Assembly (NCBI GenBank): GCA_013398615.1 | Contig: VZSR01003798.1 | Location: forward strand, 8,028,258-8,092,257 | From: Brachypodius melanocephalos | Lineage: Eukaryota > Chordata > Aves > Passeriformes > Pycnonotidae | Direction: 5' to 3' | DNA: 64,000 nt | Shown: positions 19,501 to 33,300 of the stretch, one piece after another | How positions within the stretch are numbered: the stretch's first letter is position 1 | Layout: each line of letters starts with the position of its first letter | Translations under genes and position numbers: made by a program | Notes under the pieces: model-generated | The model's input: only the letters and a program-made list of their open reading frames with translations | The model's database searches: none | What the model was told of the DNA's origin: nothing

Positions 19501-21192
19501 GTCATGCCAATTGCAATCACAAACATTTACAGCACTGCTTGGTGTAGCATGCATACTTAACCAAAGTTAACACAACAAAAAATGCTATATGTTAACATTT
19601 GAAAACTTTAAATATAAAGGGAAAACATGAATAAGAAATTTTGGTAATAAGAAAAAATATATGTCCAAAAATCTTTATTAAACACTGTACAAAAAAAAAA
19701 TATTGCACTTTTAAATCAGACAATAAATATCTACAAAAGTATCTTACAAATGTTTAATTTAAAAAACTGCTTAAACAATCAAGACCCATTGCAGATTAAA
19801 AAGGTAATGATCAGGAATATCCTCTCCTTGCAGTCAGCTTTGGACATGATAGTCCACCCTAAACATTTTCTATACAGTAGTGCTACCCTAATTCTCAGTG
19901 ATGCAAACCCTCTGCAGGATGCTGTGTCTGAACTGCCCCCACAGCACTCCCAGCCCTCTGCCTGTCACACAGGTCACAGATGGAACACAAGAGCCAAGTC
20001 AAGGTAAGCATTCAGGCCTCCAATACGAGCAGTAGTTTGGAAACTACAAAAGAAAAAAAAAATCTCTTTTGTGCCTCCTGCAGGGCTCTCTCTGCTTAAA
20101 GCCCTATTCAGACAATCTGTAACATGGAAAATAATTTACCCAGGAATACCATGGTAAGAATTTATCAACTTGCAAATGACTCAGATGGTTAATGGTCGTG
20201 ATGGAAAAATCATCCTGATGGAAGAATGCTCAAAATAGATTTCTTGCACTTGTCTATCTTCTATTAATTAGTAATTCTTCCCCATTAATGGAGAAAAACA
20301 GAATGATTTTCAAGACAAGAAATCTGACAGCTATTTTGGCCAGGTACTGCCCCTTCATTTGACTTGATGTGCAAGAGAACAGTGCTCAAATGTTTGTTCA
20401 CAGCTCTGACAAGGGAGCTTCTGTCTCATTTAATATCAATACAGAAGTATAATCACGCCAGAACTTCGATTGTACTTCAGAGACTGGAATTAGAATAGAA
20501 ACAATAAAAAATTACACCTCATTTATTCAAAAGAGATCTATTGCTGCTTTGAAAATTGTATGAAGATCTATAGTTTCTTCCTGCATGCACAGAAATACAA
20601 GCAGGAAAAATTCAATGTACTTCTGTGTATCCATCTGAGAGCTAGTATCCGTAAAGCATATCCTGTGAGATCAACCCTTAAGCTCAAGCTGTTTATGAAA
20701 ATGAAGCTGCTGCCAAAATTTTACAGCTACAAGCCACAGCTTCTATAAATTTAACATGCTGCTAAATATGATGAAAAAACCCTAAAATCCTGGGAGTCAA
20801 TAGGTGCTGCATTTCAAAGTACTTCTGTGACTCTTCCTCATAAGTTAAGGACAGTAACCACTATTTGCTACTTTTAGGTAATGTTTTTTCACTGATAAAA
20901 TTATAAATGATGGCCTGCAACATTTTACAGATATGCCATGATATTATCTTGCTAATCCAGACACGTTTAAAGCATTAGAAGTTCCATCGCAAAGAATGAA
21001 AAATGAAAGCTTCCAGAAACAATACCTTATCCAGCACATCAATCCACAATACTGTGTTTTCATTAGCCTCATGTCGCCATTTAACTGTTATAACTAATGT
21101 ATCATTTACAAGAATATACTTCAAGCAGGTTCGTTTAATGAAGCTCTCTTCTCATCTCTTCACTGCAGCATCATGAACTTGCCATAGAGGAT
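16521..21192. other. Convergent spacer between SAXO2 and ADAMTSL3, including the ADAMTSL3 3' UTR
   Basis: No coding exon was recognised. The part next to 21193 must hold the ADAMTSL3 3' UTR on the minus strand. TTTATT motifs (AATAAA on the minus strand) occur at 20522-20527, 19674-19679 and elsewhere, so the poly(A) site is not resolved. Small ORFs (17928-18248, 18670-18906, 19750-20007) look random. Confidence 0.65.
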
Positions 21193-21302
21193 TTAGATTT
21201 CTTGACATGATTGGCAACATCTTTCTTTGCAGGTGTCTATCAAGCATAACTTTAGTTGCTTTACAAATGTACAGTAGGGAGTTGTATCCTTGCATCCGCC
21301 TT
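21193..21302 (-). CDS. ADAMTSL3: ADAMTSL3 last exon: PLAC domain and stop
   Basis: Encodes GGCKDTTPYCTFVKQLKLC, then LIDTCKERCCQSCQEI and TAA at 21195-21193. The six cysteines (C, C, C, C, CC..C pattern) are those of a PLAC domain. The acceptor is TTTTTCAG at 21308-21303. Confidence 0.95.
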
Positions 21303-24300
21303 CTGAAAAATATATTTAAACATTACAAGGCTTTATAATGAGCAAAAGAGAAACAGCAGAACTTGCCATAGTAATTGTAAACAACTGATGGGTTCCTGCT
21401 AGGTTTGTAATTATTTTAGTGTGCATTTCTGGCAGCAGTGGATTCAAAGCTAAACAAGGTCACAAGTGAGAGGTGTGATCTCACTGCATTCATTTACTCA
21501 TTGTCTGTTTCAGAACACTATCCCATCTTGGAGGCATTAAGAGCTCGCCCAGAGACTTTTGAGTCACAACTGGCACAGTCACATAGGGAAGTTTGCAAAA
21601 AACCTTCCTAAATATCCTGTTTCTAAAAGTGCTTTTGAGGCTTTAATATCAAACTGGCCTACTTAGAGAAAAGAAACCGCAGGATTACGAAGTGCTCCTT
21701 GGAGAGGATAGTTTTACCTTTGATGTACAATCAAATGCTTGTAGAATCAATAGTGTACAACTGTGAGTCACTTTCTAATATAACTGCTACAAACTATTAC
21801 TATGCTCATATTTAAATAAACATTTAAATACTGCCACAGGATGTGACACTGCAGTGTTGCCAGGTCACTGGTCTCTTCTTCCCTCTGCAGAACTGCTCAG
21901 CCACGGGTTTGTTGCTCTGCCTGTGCACGCAGGACACTCGTCTGGACTGGAACCCACTGCCACAGCCCACACTGCAGGGCCTCCAGGGGCCTGTCCGCCA
22001 GTACACATCACACCCCTCTGAAGAACAGTTCCTTCTGGCAGGAGGGCTGTGCAGGGAAATAAATGGCAGTTAAATGTTTGCTTTTGTGCTAAACCCTCAT
22101 TCACACAGCAACAGAACTGATCATCCCCACACCCCTGCTCTTAGCACAGCCAACCAGACCAGGATCCTCAAAACTGTCTCTGTGTTTTGAATATCTCCAA
22201 AGACAGAGACACCACAACTTTCTGGATAATCCGTTCCATTTTTTCTTATATTTGAGTTGAATTCCTTTATTTAATTTTGCTCTCACTCACCACGCCTTCT
22301 CACTCACGAGAAAACATGAGTTTCTTTAAACCAGTTTCTTAACCCCAGTTTCTTAACTGACCCTGAAACACTGCATCCTGGATGCTGTGTGTTCTTCAGG
22401 CATAATCTCTCCGGGGTTCCTGAATTCACCCAGTGTCCACAAAGGGATGACTGTCTCTACTTCTTTTCCTTTGTTTGACGCAAAAGAATTTGCCTACTTG
22501 TACTGCAGTGACAATCCTGTACCTTCAGTGTGATCATCTAAAGAATCTAACTTGTAACTTCTCCCCACTGTTTACCTTTTTCTTTCATCACAGGAAGAGT
22601 TTGGCACTGAAGATCCGTTCCGAAGCTGACATATAAACCGACGGTGCTGGGAACCTGCAGGGTGGTCTGCACAGCCACCAGTACACTGAAAATTGAGAGA
22701 AAAGGGTGAGGGGACAGAAGAACAAACAGCTGAGTTAGTAACAACAGAGCTATCCTCCTAGGGAGTCACCCAGCTACACAGCCCAGCCATCATTTTTTGC
22801 ATCTTGCCTTCTTCAGCCCTGTCACACCTCAGTTGGGATAAGGCCTACATATTTTTGGTTCTCTGTGCAATTTTGCCGAGACACTGACTTTCCTGCCTGT
22901 TCCTAAAGCTAAATCCATTGTCTTCTCTCATCATGCCACATTCCTACAGCCACAGAATTCTTTCTGTAGCTCTGCCCATTACAAACTTGCCTTGCTAAAA
23001 CGCGTATTGGGAACACAGTGATAGCAATTCTAATTAGTTACTTTGCACATTGAACAGCAAATACAAATCATATCAAGATGAGCACAAGTTTGCCTCATGA
23101 GGGAAGAAACAGAAAATATAGGAAAACAGACTTTTGTGCATTCTGTGAATTGAACAACTTCTTCAATTTGCACATTCATGTATCTTTTTGGGGGACTTCA
23201 CAAGTACAGCTATGCAACCTGTGTACAATATGACTGCAATAAACTAGCTTGGAAAATGGAATACATCATAATGGCTTAGTTTATAAAATACTTATAAGTA
23301 TTATAGCTTATACTCTGGTTTCAGGTCATGTCTTCAACCAAAAAAAGGTTGCTCAGAGAGCACAAAATGAAAAAAACCCCAAGATTTCTAATTGGTTTGG
23401 AAGGTAACTACAGCCACAGAGCTCCTCCCTTGTGCAAGAGGACAGACGTTCACCCACAAGAGGACAGATGTTCAGCCAGTGGCACGATGGCACTGTCCCA
23501 CTTTTTTAACACCAGGAGATTCCAGACAGAGGCTGTTAATTGCTTACCTGTGTTTTCGGCCGTGCTGGCCCCAGGGGACAGAGGTGCCCGGTGCAGGGTG
23601 TCCTTGCCACGGGCCGGTCCCTGCGTGTGCAGGCGCCTGGTGGCACGGACAGCGCGCTGCCGTTGGCTCTGGGCTGGTGACACCACAGCTGCCGATGGCG
23701 AAACCCACGGCCACAGGAGGCAGAGCACTCAGACCACGGCCCAGCGACCCACCTAGAGCATGCACAGACACATTCACGGCAATCATTGCGGTCCTGCTGG
23801 TAGCTGGCAGAAATTGTTTGCAAAGAAAATGCAAAACAACCTGTCCTTGCAAGTTTTAGATGTGAGAATAGTTAGAATCATCTTCTTCACTTGAGCAACA
23901 TCTTCTAAAGGTGGTTAAGTGATGACAGCATATTTGCTAACAGAGGTTACAATGCTTGTGACCAGAATCTATTACTAGGTGAGCCCTACAGACCCTGCTG
24001 GATGCAACCACTCCAGGAGGAAGGAGAGTGGACTTTTCTATTATAAAATGGATGGTACCAATTTAGTTGGTACTGAAGTAACAGCTGTCATAATTCATCC
24101 AAATTTATTACATCGAGATCTCACCAGATAACAGCTCAAGCAGAACACGTTATTTATTGATTAGAAGTTGCAAATATTTAGCCTGTCTTGGCAGCTAGGA
24201 ACAATACTGGGGAGGCAGCAGGTGGTAATACAATCGAGTTGACTTGCTCTTTGCATAAATCTAGGCTAGAAATATAAACTGAACTTTGTGTTCACCACAA

Positions 24301-27300
24301 GAGTGATAACAGGAAAAAAATTCTATTTTCTTCAGCAATTATTTCATTTTCTTACACTCAAAGAGCTTATATCCATTCAGGGAAGATTAATGTTTTACAG
24401 TTTGCACCCTTGTCTTTTTCTCCCTTTTAAAGCTGAAGTATTTTTGCAAACATTTGGTGCAGTGCATGCACAGCAAAGCACAAGTTAAGTAGATACTCAA
24501 GCCCTTATATTTGCTTAACTGTACCTCTCCACCATGACAGAGAGAAGTGATTAAACACATGCAAAATGCTTTGAATAATTAAGGCCCCATGCCACTGCCT
24601 ATACATCTAAAGCCTTTATAATTCTATGGATGCTTTCTAAAGAGCTGCTTTAAGATGAGAAGATTGTGCAGAAATCAGTAAGTAGGAAAATGGGAAGGGA
24701 AGTCTGGACATTTTGCACTTCCCTCCCAGGCTGGTAATCACAGGGAAGGACAGAGCTTAGAGGCACCAAGAAATAGACACAGGCCTATTTTCCAGGCATC
24801 TGGGATGCTCTTCCTGTATAGAAAGCATGGAATATTCCATAAAAGAAGACCAATTTATATGTTAGCATACACATATGGCTCAAGGCAGAGTTAATCATGT
24901 TAGTATACAAACAACTGCCTTCCATCGGTGATTACATAAAGCCAAATTAAAAGCAGAACAAATCTAGGCATACAAAAAGACAATTCAGTTCCCATTCTCT
25001 TTAGCCATATGAAATAAGCAATTTGTTTATGTTGTGAATACTCCAGGGCCAGTGATAATCAGATTATTTAGTCATGCCCTGCAATTTACTGAAAGGCATG
25101 ACCTTGCTCAGAGCGACCCCAGGACCTGAGCATCCTCCTGTCATCTGCTCCAAATGCTGGAGCTTAAGAGCGAAACCTGCAACTGAAGCTGTGTTTCAAA
25201 CTATTAGTTTGATTTCAGAGTTTTTCTACTGGCAAAATGTTAGCTTTCTCTGGGCTGACTGGAGTTCAGTATCACAATTTAAGATAATCTGGTTTTTGGC
25301 TGCTAATGATGAAATATAAACAACTTCTTCTGATACATATCTGTTGTTGCTAGGTTTTCTGCATTTGGAACAGAATTTAGAACATACTGGCAAGATGCAC
25401 TCACAATGTCAGCTAAGGTCTTAACACTTCCCTGCCAATATTTTCCAGTGAGGGACAACTCCAAAGACTCTGTATCCCTCACAGATTTTTGCTGATAGTG
25501 ATGGCCAGTTCTTTAAAGCAATAAAAATTTTTCTGAGGATCCTGTGGGGTTTTCTATTGAAAATATGGAGAAAAACCCCAGCTGAGCTGGAATGCTCAAC
25601 TTAGTCAAGAGGTCTCAAATAGTCTAGAGGTATGGTTTTGGCCATTGGAATCAGATGTTGTGATATACTTGTCTGTGATATAAATATTTTCAGCCTCATG
25701 ATCCCCAGCTGATCCAGTGAAAAAACTGGCAGGGAAGGACAGTAGTGAGGGGCATTAGAGAGAAATGAGGCATTCCACAGAAAGCATCTTACCCAGAGCT
25801 CTGCTGGCACAAAGGAGAGCAGGTGAACACGGAGTTACACTGGCCACTCTAAACACAGCAAGTTTTTCCTCTGGGGTGGCACAGATTCCACAAAACTGCA
25901 CATCCCAGGGTCTCAGAGAGATCTCCAGCTTAGCTTTTGAGGTGTGGTATGGTGTGGCAGCAGCCAGGCTTGCTGCAGCAGCATGGAGACCTGCTCAGCT
26001 CTTATTTATTCAGCTGAATCGAGTGTTTCCCTATTGCTTGTGATCCATTTCCACATCTCTCATGCTTTAAGGTTCATGATGAAATAAACCCCACATTTCA
26101 CACTCAGAGCATAAACACAGGAACAATTTCAGGAGGTGGTGAGTGCGTTTTAATGCACAAAGAGCACATGGAAATAGAGCAGAAAGGAGTTTACCGGGGA
26201 GGGCAGTCCTCTCTGTTGCAGGGCTGGTAAACAATCACTGGTTTTTGCAGTTCTCTGCACTGTGACTCATTTACTTTCTGTTTCTCAGCGTTCATGCACT
26301 GTAGGCTCCTGGAACGGGTTCCTGAATGCCCGCAGGTGGCAGAGCAGGGACTCCACTCAGCGTATTCCCAGGTGTAATCTAAGAAATACAATTGAAAGCA
26401 GTGTGAGAGAGGCACTGTACATCGGAACTCTGTCACATTTTGATTGATTTGGCAGCACAATCTGTAGGCTGGATAGACACCACATCCTCTACAGAAAAGC
26501 AAATATTTCAGCACTGTGAAAAGGGACCATGAGACAAAGTAGAATTTGGTTCTGCTCAGCTTCCCCTCAAGTTCATCCCTTACCTATGAGCATGAAGCCC
26601 TCTAGAAGGCAAATGAGATCAGCACATGAAGGGCAGAACCTGGCTCACAGTAGGAACTGATGAGCTTCCTTTAAAACTTTCATAACTTTTTTATACAATG
26701 AGCATTAAAAAGAGGAAATTGTAAATCAGGCTCTCTAGGCTTCCTGCTGTTCTACAGCAAGTTCATCCTGAAGAAAACTCATCTTACTCCAGACACCTCA
26801 CATAATTTCAGGATTTAAGAAAATCCTGTCCTAAACTACAGAGAAGTATTTAATGTAAAAATAATTTGCCACTGAGGCATCTGGCAAGATGAAAAAAGAG
26901 TTTATTTTAAAGAGCGTTTTATATTAAAAACCTATCACCTCTAACAATTACTACCTTTATATTTAGTCAAAATTCCACACTTACCCCTTCCTCCACAATT
27001 TTTTTTGACACTTGGTAAAAGATGAAGTACTATGCAATGTTGACAGATTTTTATGTGATCACAGAAGGAGTCAGGTTTTTCTATAATAACCAAGAATAAT
27101 TGATAGCTACCAGCTGTGTCCACAGACTCACTCTTGCAGCACATAATGAATTCTTTAACTTATTGTTTTTCAATGTTTCCTTATTACTTCTGGATTTCTT
27201 AAAATAATACAAAAGGGCCTTTTTCAAAGTAGAAATAGTTAAATTTACTGACTGCAGCTATGATGGAGAGACTGTATTGTTTATTTAACTAGGATGACAC

Positions 27301-30300
27301 TGCTCAGAAGTGCCCTCAAAATGCCTACTGTGCAAAAACCACCAGAGGAGGTTTTACAGCTTCACAAACACATGGGTATGGTAGTGACGAAACATTTACT
27401 TAAGTGTCAATCACAGTTAAAGCTCAGAAGAACTAGAAAACGGAATCACCCCCAAAATGCTGCCCAACCTAACTGGAGAGGTGATTGGGCAATCAAATGG
27501 CAGTCCAGCTGAAGACTGCAGGTGGAGAGTTCAATAACTGGCAGAAATTCTAACTGTAATGAGAACTAGATTAGGGTCTAGGGCTGGACCTAGTTTTTGA
27601 AAAATTCTATTACGGTATTTCCCGATTTACATTTGATTTTTAAAAATAAATGTTTTGATCACAAATGTGTCTCAGTGAGATTCCTTTGTAAATGTAACTT
27701 CCCTCATAACCTCAGGCACTCCAGAACCCTTTTCACTCATGAACAATCACCAAGAAAATCCTCATACAGAGCACAGGGGATCCAACCCTACTGCTTGAGT
27801 TCCTTGCAGATCAGTCATAAATCAAACTGATAGGTGAAGAGATAAAACATTCAGAAAAGTGTCAACAGATGCTTGCTTTTAAACCTGAGTTCCTAATTAA
27901 AATTGGGTTTTAAAAAAAGAGAACAGCATTATTTTCTAAACCCTTAAAATGTTTAAAACCTGACAGAATGTTTGCAGATACAGCTGATTGTCCTGCTGGT
28001 GCATAGACGAGGTTCTTTTAAAAATCATCATTTTTGAAATTCAGTTGCACATTTTATAACCTACTGATAGAAATGTGGTTTTGTGCAAGTGCATTATGCT
28101 GGGGAACCTTACAAGACATTCTTGAGAGTTCCACATGGAAATCTATGAGAGTGCAGTGTGCTCTAGTACAGTGATGTGATTAAGGGTGTCTGCAGTAAGA
28201 TCACTACCATATTAATTGTGATGATGCTGGAATATGACAATTACTTTTTTTTTTTTTTTTAATGATGAAGGTATTTCAAGAGGACCTCAAAGTCAGTTTT
28301 GTTTCACTTTGGTGGGCTACCATGGAGAAGTTTGTTGAAGGGTAAGTTGATAAAACCTGTCTGATTCAAAACTGTTTAAGCAGAAAGACACATTCTCTCA
28401 GCCTCTCAGATACACAGGCAAGCAATAAGAACCCCCACATGATATTTGGATATACATTAATTACCGTATCCATCTCTGAGTATGGGCATTGTCTATTGAC
28501 TTACATAAAACCATTCCCATATGTGAAGCCAAGCGTGTATTTCCGAATTACTTTCAACACGGAAAAGAAGGTTAGTTATTAGGAAAGCCTTTACAGAGCG
28601 AAAGAAGTTATTTTAAAATTCAAGAATTTGTCATATAATTTTCAACAAACCTTCCTTCTTGACATTTACCCAAACTGACATTAGTTTTGCACTAGCTGAA
28701 GTCCGACATTGGAATTGTCCAGCAAATTGACCAGAGTTGGTGTTCACCTCTAGGATACGACCCCCAACCAGGGTTCGGTATTCCAAGGTCTTAACTTCCT
28801 CAACTGGACTATCTCCAAAGAGCCACTGGACTGTGTTTCTGTGACTGGGAAGCACTGGACAACCTGAAAATCAACAACATTTCAGCAGGTTTTTCTCAAC
28901 TCATTGAAATGTTTGTGAACAAGTATGTACGAGTCTGTGATTCTACATAAAGGACATTACCTCTCTAAATAAAAACAAGAATATGCATAAATCCACTGAA
29001 GCCTAAGCTATGGCCCAAAATCCTGACTGGCCCTTGAGGGGTATGAGCTCTGTAAGCTGATGTGTACTTAGCACACTTCTTCATCATTTCCCTTTCAGTA
29101 AGTTCCTATAAACATAGCTTCTACAGGAACAAAGTGGAAGGGGGCAACAATGATTTAAATGGAATGAAGACTTCATCCCAGACTCTACAATATCCAAATA
29201 GGTCTGTAATTGAAGACCTTCTATCTCTTTGGGAAAGAAGTAATAAAATTATTAAATGAAATTGCTGCATTTTCACTCCACAGGGCATAGGTAAAGGTGG
29301 AAACAAAAGCACTCATTTAGATGGGAAAAACACAAACATAGAGCCCAGCTGAATCCTTGCCATTTTTCAAATGGAGCTCAAAGAGCAGTCACATGGCTTT
29401 AGTGTCAGGGTGATTCACCTCACAATGTCTTACAGAAAGCTACTTTTTGAAAAGCTGGATAAAAAAATATCATTGCGTATCTTAATCTAAGGCTTCCTCA
29501 CTGGTAATTGAGAGCTGAGCTAGAGTTAAGAAATCCAGGTGGTCGCCAAACCTGGACTCTTGGGAACTGCACTCACTTTTTCCATGGGCCCCTTCTCTAA
29601 TTTAATAAAATAAATAAATAATATTAATGAAAAAGCTGAAACGACAACGCACCAATTCTTAGTGGATCACCAGGTACCACACTGACGTTTGTACCAATCC
29701 CAGATGCCATCAGGACACGCTTTTTTCTGCTTCCCTTCAATAACTGAGTGTTATTCTCTGTAAGTCTTTGTTCTGAAACACAGCACATGAGATCTCTTCT
29801 GAGCAAGAACTAAATCATGATGACAAAAAACATTTCATATCAAAATATCCAGCATGGTAGTTAAGGAGCAGAAAGATAATAGCAGTTCGGAATTCTTTAG
29901 GAACAACTTCATTTATGCAGTAAAATTATCTGTCTAAGAAATAAACTACATGTGTACAGGAAAACAGAAATTATTTATGTTTATGCAAGTTTCTGAATTA
30001 ATAAATCAACAAATTTATTGAATTTGTTAGAAAAATAAGCCTGTAACAGTGTAAAAATAAGATTTAAAGGATGTATTTCCTGTTTTTCATGATTATATTA
30101 TTTACTATTTCATGGCATGCAGAAATTGTAGGAAAAAGAATTCTCTCAGTGGAATCTGACCAATTCCTCCATTCCATTAAATGGAATTATGACAAAGTGT
30201 TATAATAGAAAGAAGAAGAACATTTTTTAAACTCTAATTATGCATAGAGATAGCATAATGAATGCAGAGTCAAATGCCCATCACTATAGCAACTCCTCCT

Positions 30301-33300
30301 TTTTATCATATGCTGGCAGAATAACTGCCAAAAATGTGGGCAATCTGTCAGTAACACACAGTTCTTACCACTTAGTCAACATTCATTATGTTTTAATGAA
30401 TGTACATAACATCTATGGCTCTCCTTCCAGAAGGGTTTAAATCTTTTGCTATATCCTAACTTCTCTGAGTCATTTTACATTGGCCCAACATTTTTCCTCA
30501 GTGTGCAATTTCTGTACAAAGCCTCCCGCCTGTCTGTAAACACCAGGACACAAAAGTCTCCACAAAACCACAGTGAGGCCAGTTCCACAGGCAAAAGGCT
30601 GGTTGCCTTGTCAGCCCTTAGGGAGTTTTATTGCAAAGGCTGCACTGACTTTGTGCAACTGCTGGACTGGCCCTGACCAGGCAGCAAGTCCTGTAGCCAG
30701 GCCAAAAATGTGATGGGATATTTCAGACAACACTGAGCAACTGCAATCTGCAAGTCCTGACAGCAGATTTCCTGACTCCCATTTCACTGCAGTCTTGCAC
30801 AGCCAAAAGCTTGGAGAATTTGGCCCTTTCCTATCCACTCCAGATTTATTTAAACTGGTGTCACATGATCAGGAACAGAAAGGAAATTTAGACTCTTGTG
30901 AGCAATCTTCCAGTCACACCATTATAATAATGTTCCTCTCTGGAACATCCGAAGTTTTGATTCACTCCAGGAAAACTGAAACCAGGAAGGCAGCTTCAGT
31001 CTACACTCATCCTCACCCAGAGGCTCCTCTTGTGTCTTTGAACGTCCTCCTCGGCCAACAGACCCAAACATCCACAACCTGCCCCAGGTGTGTGCCCAAG
31101 AAAGGGATCTTTGTGGCAGGACTGGTCACAGGGAGCTGTGCTGCACTTTGCACAGCAAAGGGGTCAGACAGCTCATCTCTAGAGCCAAGTGAACCATTGC
31201 CTGCAGTGATTTGCAAGGCACGATTGCATCATACACAATTGCATTACTAATGTCCTTACAACATTTATGTGGAGACTTTTCTTTGCATTTTCTATTCTGA
31301 GAGTTTGGAGCTCATAATCAGATTTTTTTCTTTTCCACTCCCCTACATTTTATTGGCCTCTATAATTTCAAAAAATGAACACCAAATCCTGAAACCAGCC
31401 TTTGCTTTCATTTTCCTGTGTTTCCCTGAAGATTTTCTGAATACTCAAGCCTGCCCTGTGTCTCACTGGGCCCACTGTAACAGTGAATTTAGTTCCTAAA
31501 GTGTCAGGTGGTTTAAGGGCTGATTATTTGTCATAGGGAAGCAAGAAGATGGTACAACCTTGAAGTCACAAGTCAAACCACCTGTACCCAGAACCACATT
31601 AAAGGAAACATAAAATAGAGAACAGATCCAAGGGAGTCAGATGCAATCAAACATTTCAGATTTCTATTAAAGTGTTAAATATGCCCCCTACTGTTTTGTG
31701 GTTAAACTTTGATTATAAATTGGCTGACTTTTGTTATCAGTAAGGAATTCTCATTTAGCACCTACCAGTTATGTGGAGAACAGATGCAGCCTCAGCTTTT
31801 CCAAGGGCATTAGTTGCTCTGCAAGTGTATGTTCCTGCATCTCCATAGGAAACATTCCTCAGAAATAAAGAGCCATTCAAAACCAAGAAAGAACTGACTC
31901 GTGAAACACCTTTCTTCTTCAACCATGTTACATTTGGTTTGGGAACGCCTTCAAAATGAAAATAATTAAAACATTTATTGAGAGAGATAAGCCATGGGGT
32001 TTATATTGCTAACTGCTACCATAGCATGCAAGAATCCTGGGTTCTTTGTCACTTCACAGAGTGTGAAAACCTAAGTAATAACATTGCAGTAAAACAAGAA
32101 GTTTTCACATTCACAAGAAAACCTCTCAGTTGTTATTAATACATAACAACTTACATATATATATATATATAACAAATACATGTTATATATATAACCTATT
32201 AATAATTCAGAATCCCACTAAGAATAAAGATCAAAGGTTAAGTACTGCAAGACCAGCTCAAAAACAGCTTTACAGTCCTACAAAAACAGCGTGCTCAGGT
32301 ATCTCATTGAAAGATGTGACACCACTAAACCCAGCCAGGAGAAGCTGATGGAAAGATCTGCACAGTACCTTTTCATTCAACCTGCCTCCCACAAGGAAGG
32401 AAGGACAGAAGGGAGGAAGGAAGATTAAATTTTTTATCAAAAATTAGGAAAAAAATCGGGGCAACAATATTTTTCTTGAAGAAAAAAAAATACCTTAGAA
32501 AATATATGGGGCCAATTTGTGCCAAAACACTTGTGACAACTTCTCCAAGTTGCAGGTATGATCTGTACAGCTTGTAATGACAGAGGGTGAAGGGAGGGAA
32601 CAGAAAGGGCTATAAATAATCAAAAGAGGGGTTCTCTTGTTAAGCAATCTCAGTTACTGTGGAACAGAAGCCAAAGGTCTATTGTCATTCCTGCTATAGT
32701 GCTTGAACTCTGAGAGCTTCAGCTCTTGCAGACAGTTGTCATTTTCAATTTTAATCAATAAATTGCTTTGAACACTTATTTTTAATGAAATTATTTTTCC
32801 ACTGGCACACTACCAGTAGGAAGGCTTCAACAGTTTTATTTTCCTCAAACATTTGCCTTCAAAAAGAAATTTTGCAAGTTGGCAAATCAGCCACCTCTGA
32901 TTGAGCTGCTGCAGCAGAAATGCTCTTTCCAAGTTCCAAAATCCTGGGGGAAGTCACTGGGTGAGTTGGCATATGTGGCACATCGAGCAGCCACGGACGT
33001 GGGCAAAGGTGCAGGGATGGGATAAGTCACAGATGAGAAAAAGTCTTTCACCTGAACCCTTTTTTTCCACTACATAAATTGATCAGTGCTCACTGAAGAC
33101 TCCTCAAGCAGGTTCTGCTACAGGAGCTGACCCAAATGTGGGACATTTGGAAGCTCCAGCCACACTGAATGCTAATTCGGTCTCCTCTCCTCACAGATCA
33201 TTGTGCAGTATTACTTTACAGATGATGTCTTCATGATGTGGAATGGCCTTTAGGAACAACTTTAACATTTCAATCACTGGCTTAGCACTTCCAATGCACA

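Noticed and set aside
23328..23859. Plus-strand ORFs of 142 and 155 codons
   Set aside because: They overlap the minus-strand ADAMTSL3 TSR exon 23548-23752, whose cysteine pattern and splice sites are clear.
30795..31250. Plus-strand ORF of 151 codons
   Set aside because: Intronic, with no domain, repeat or signal recognised, and composition like its surroundings.
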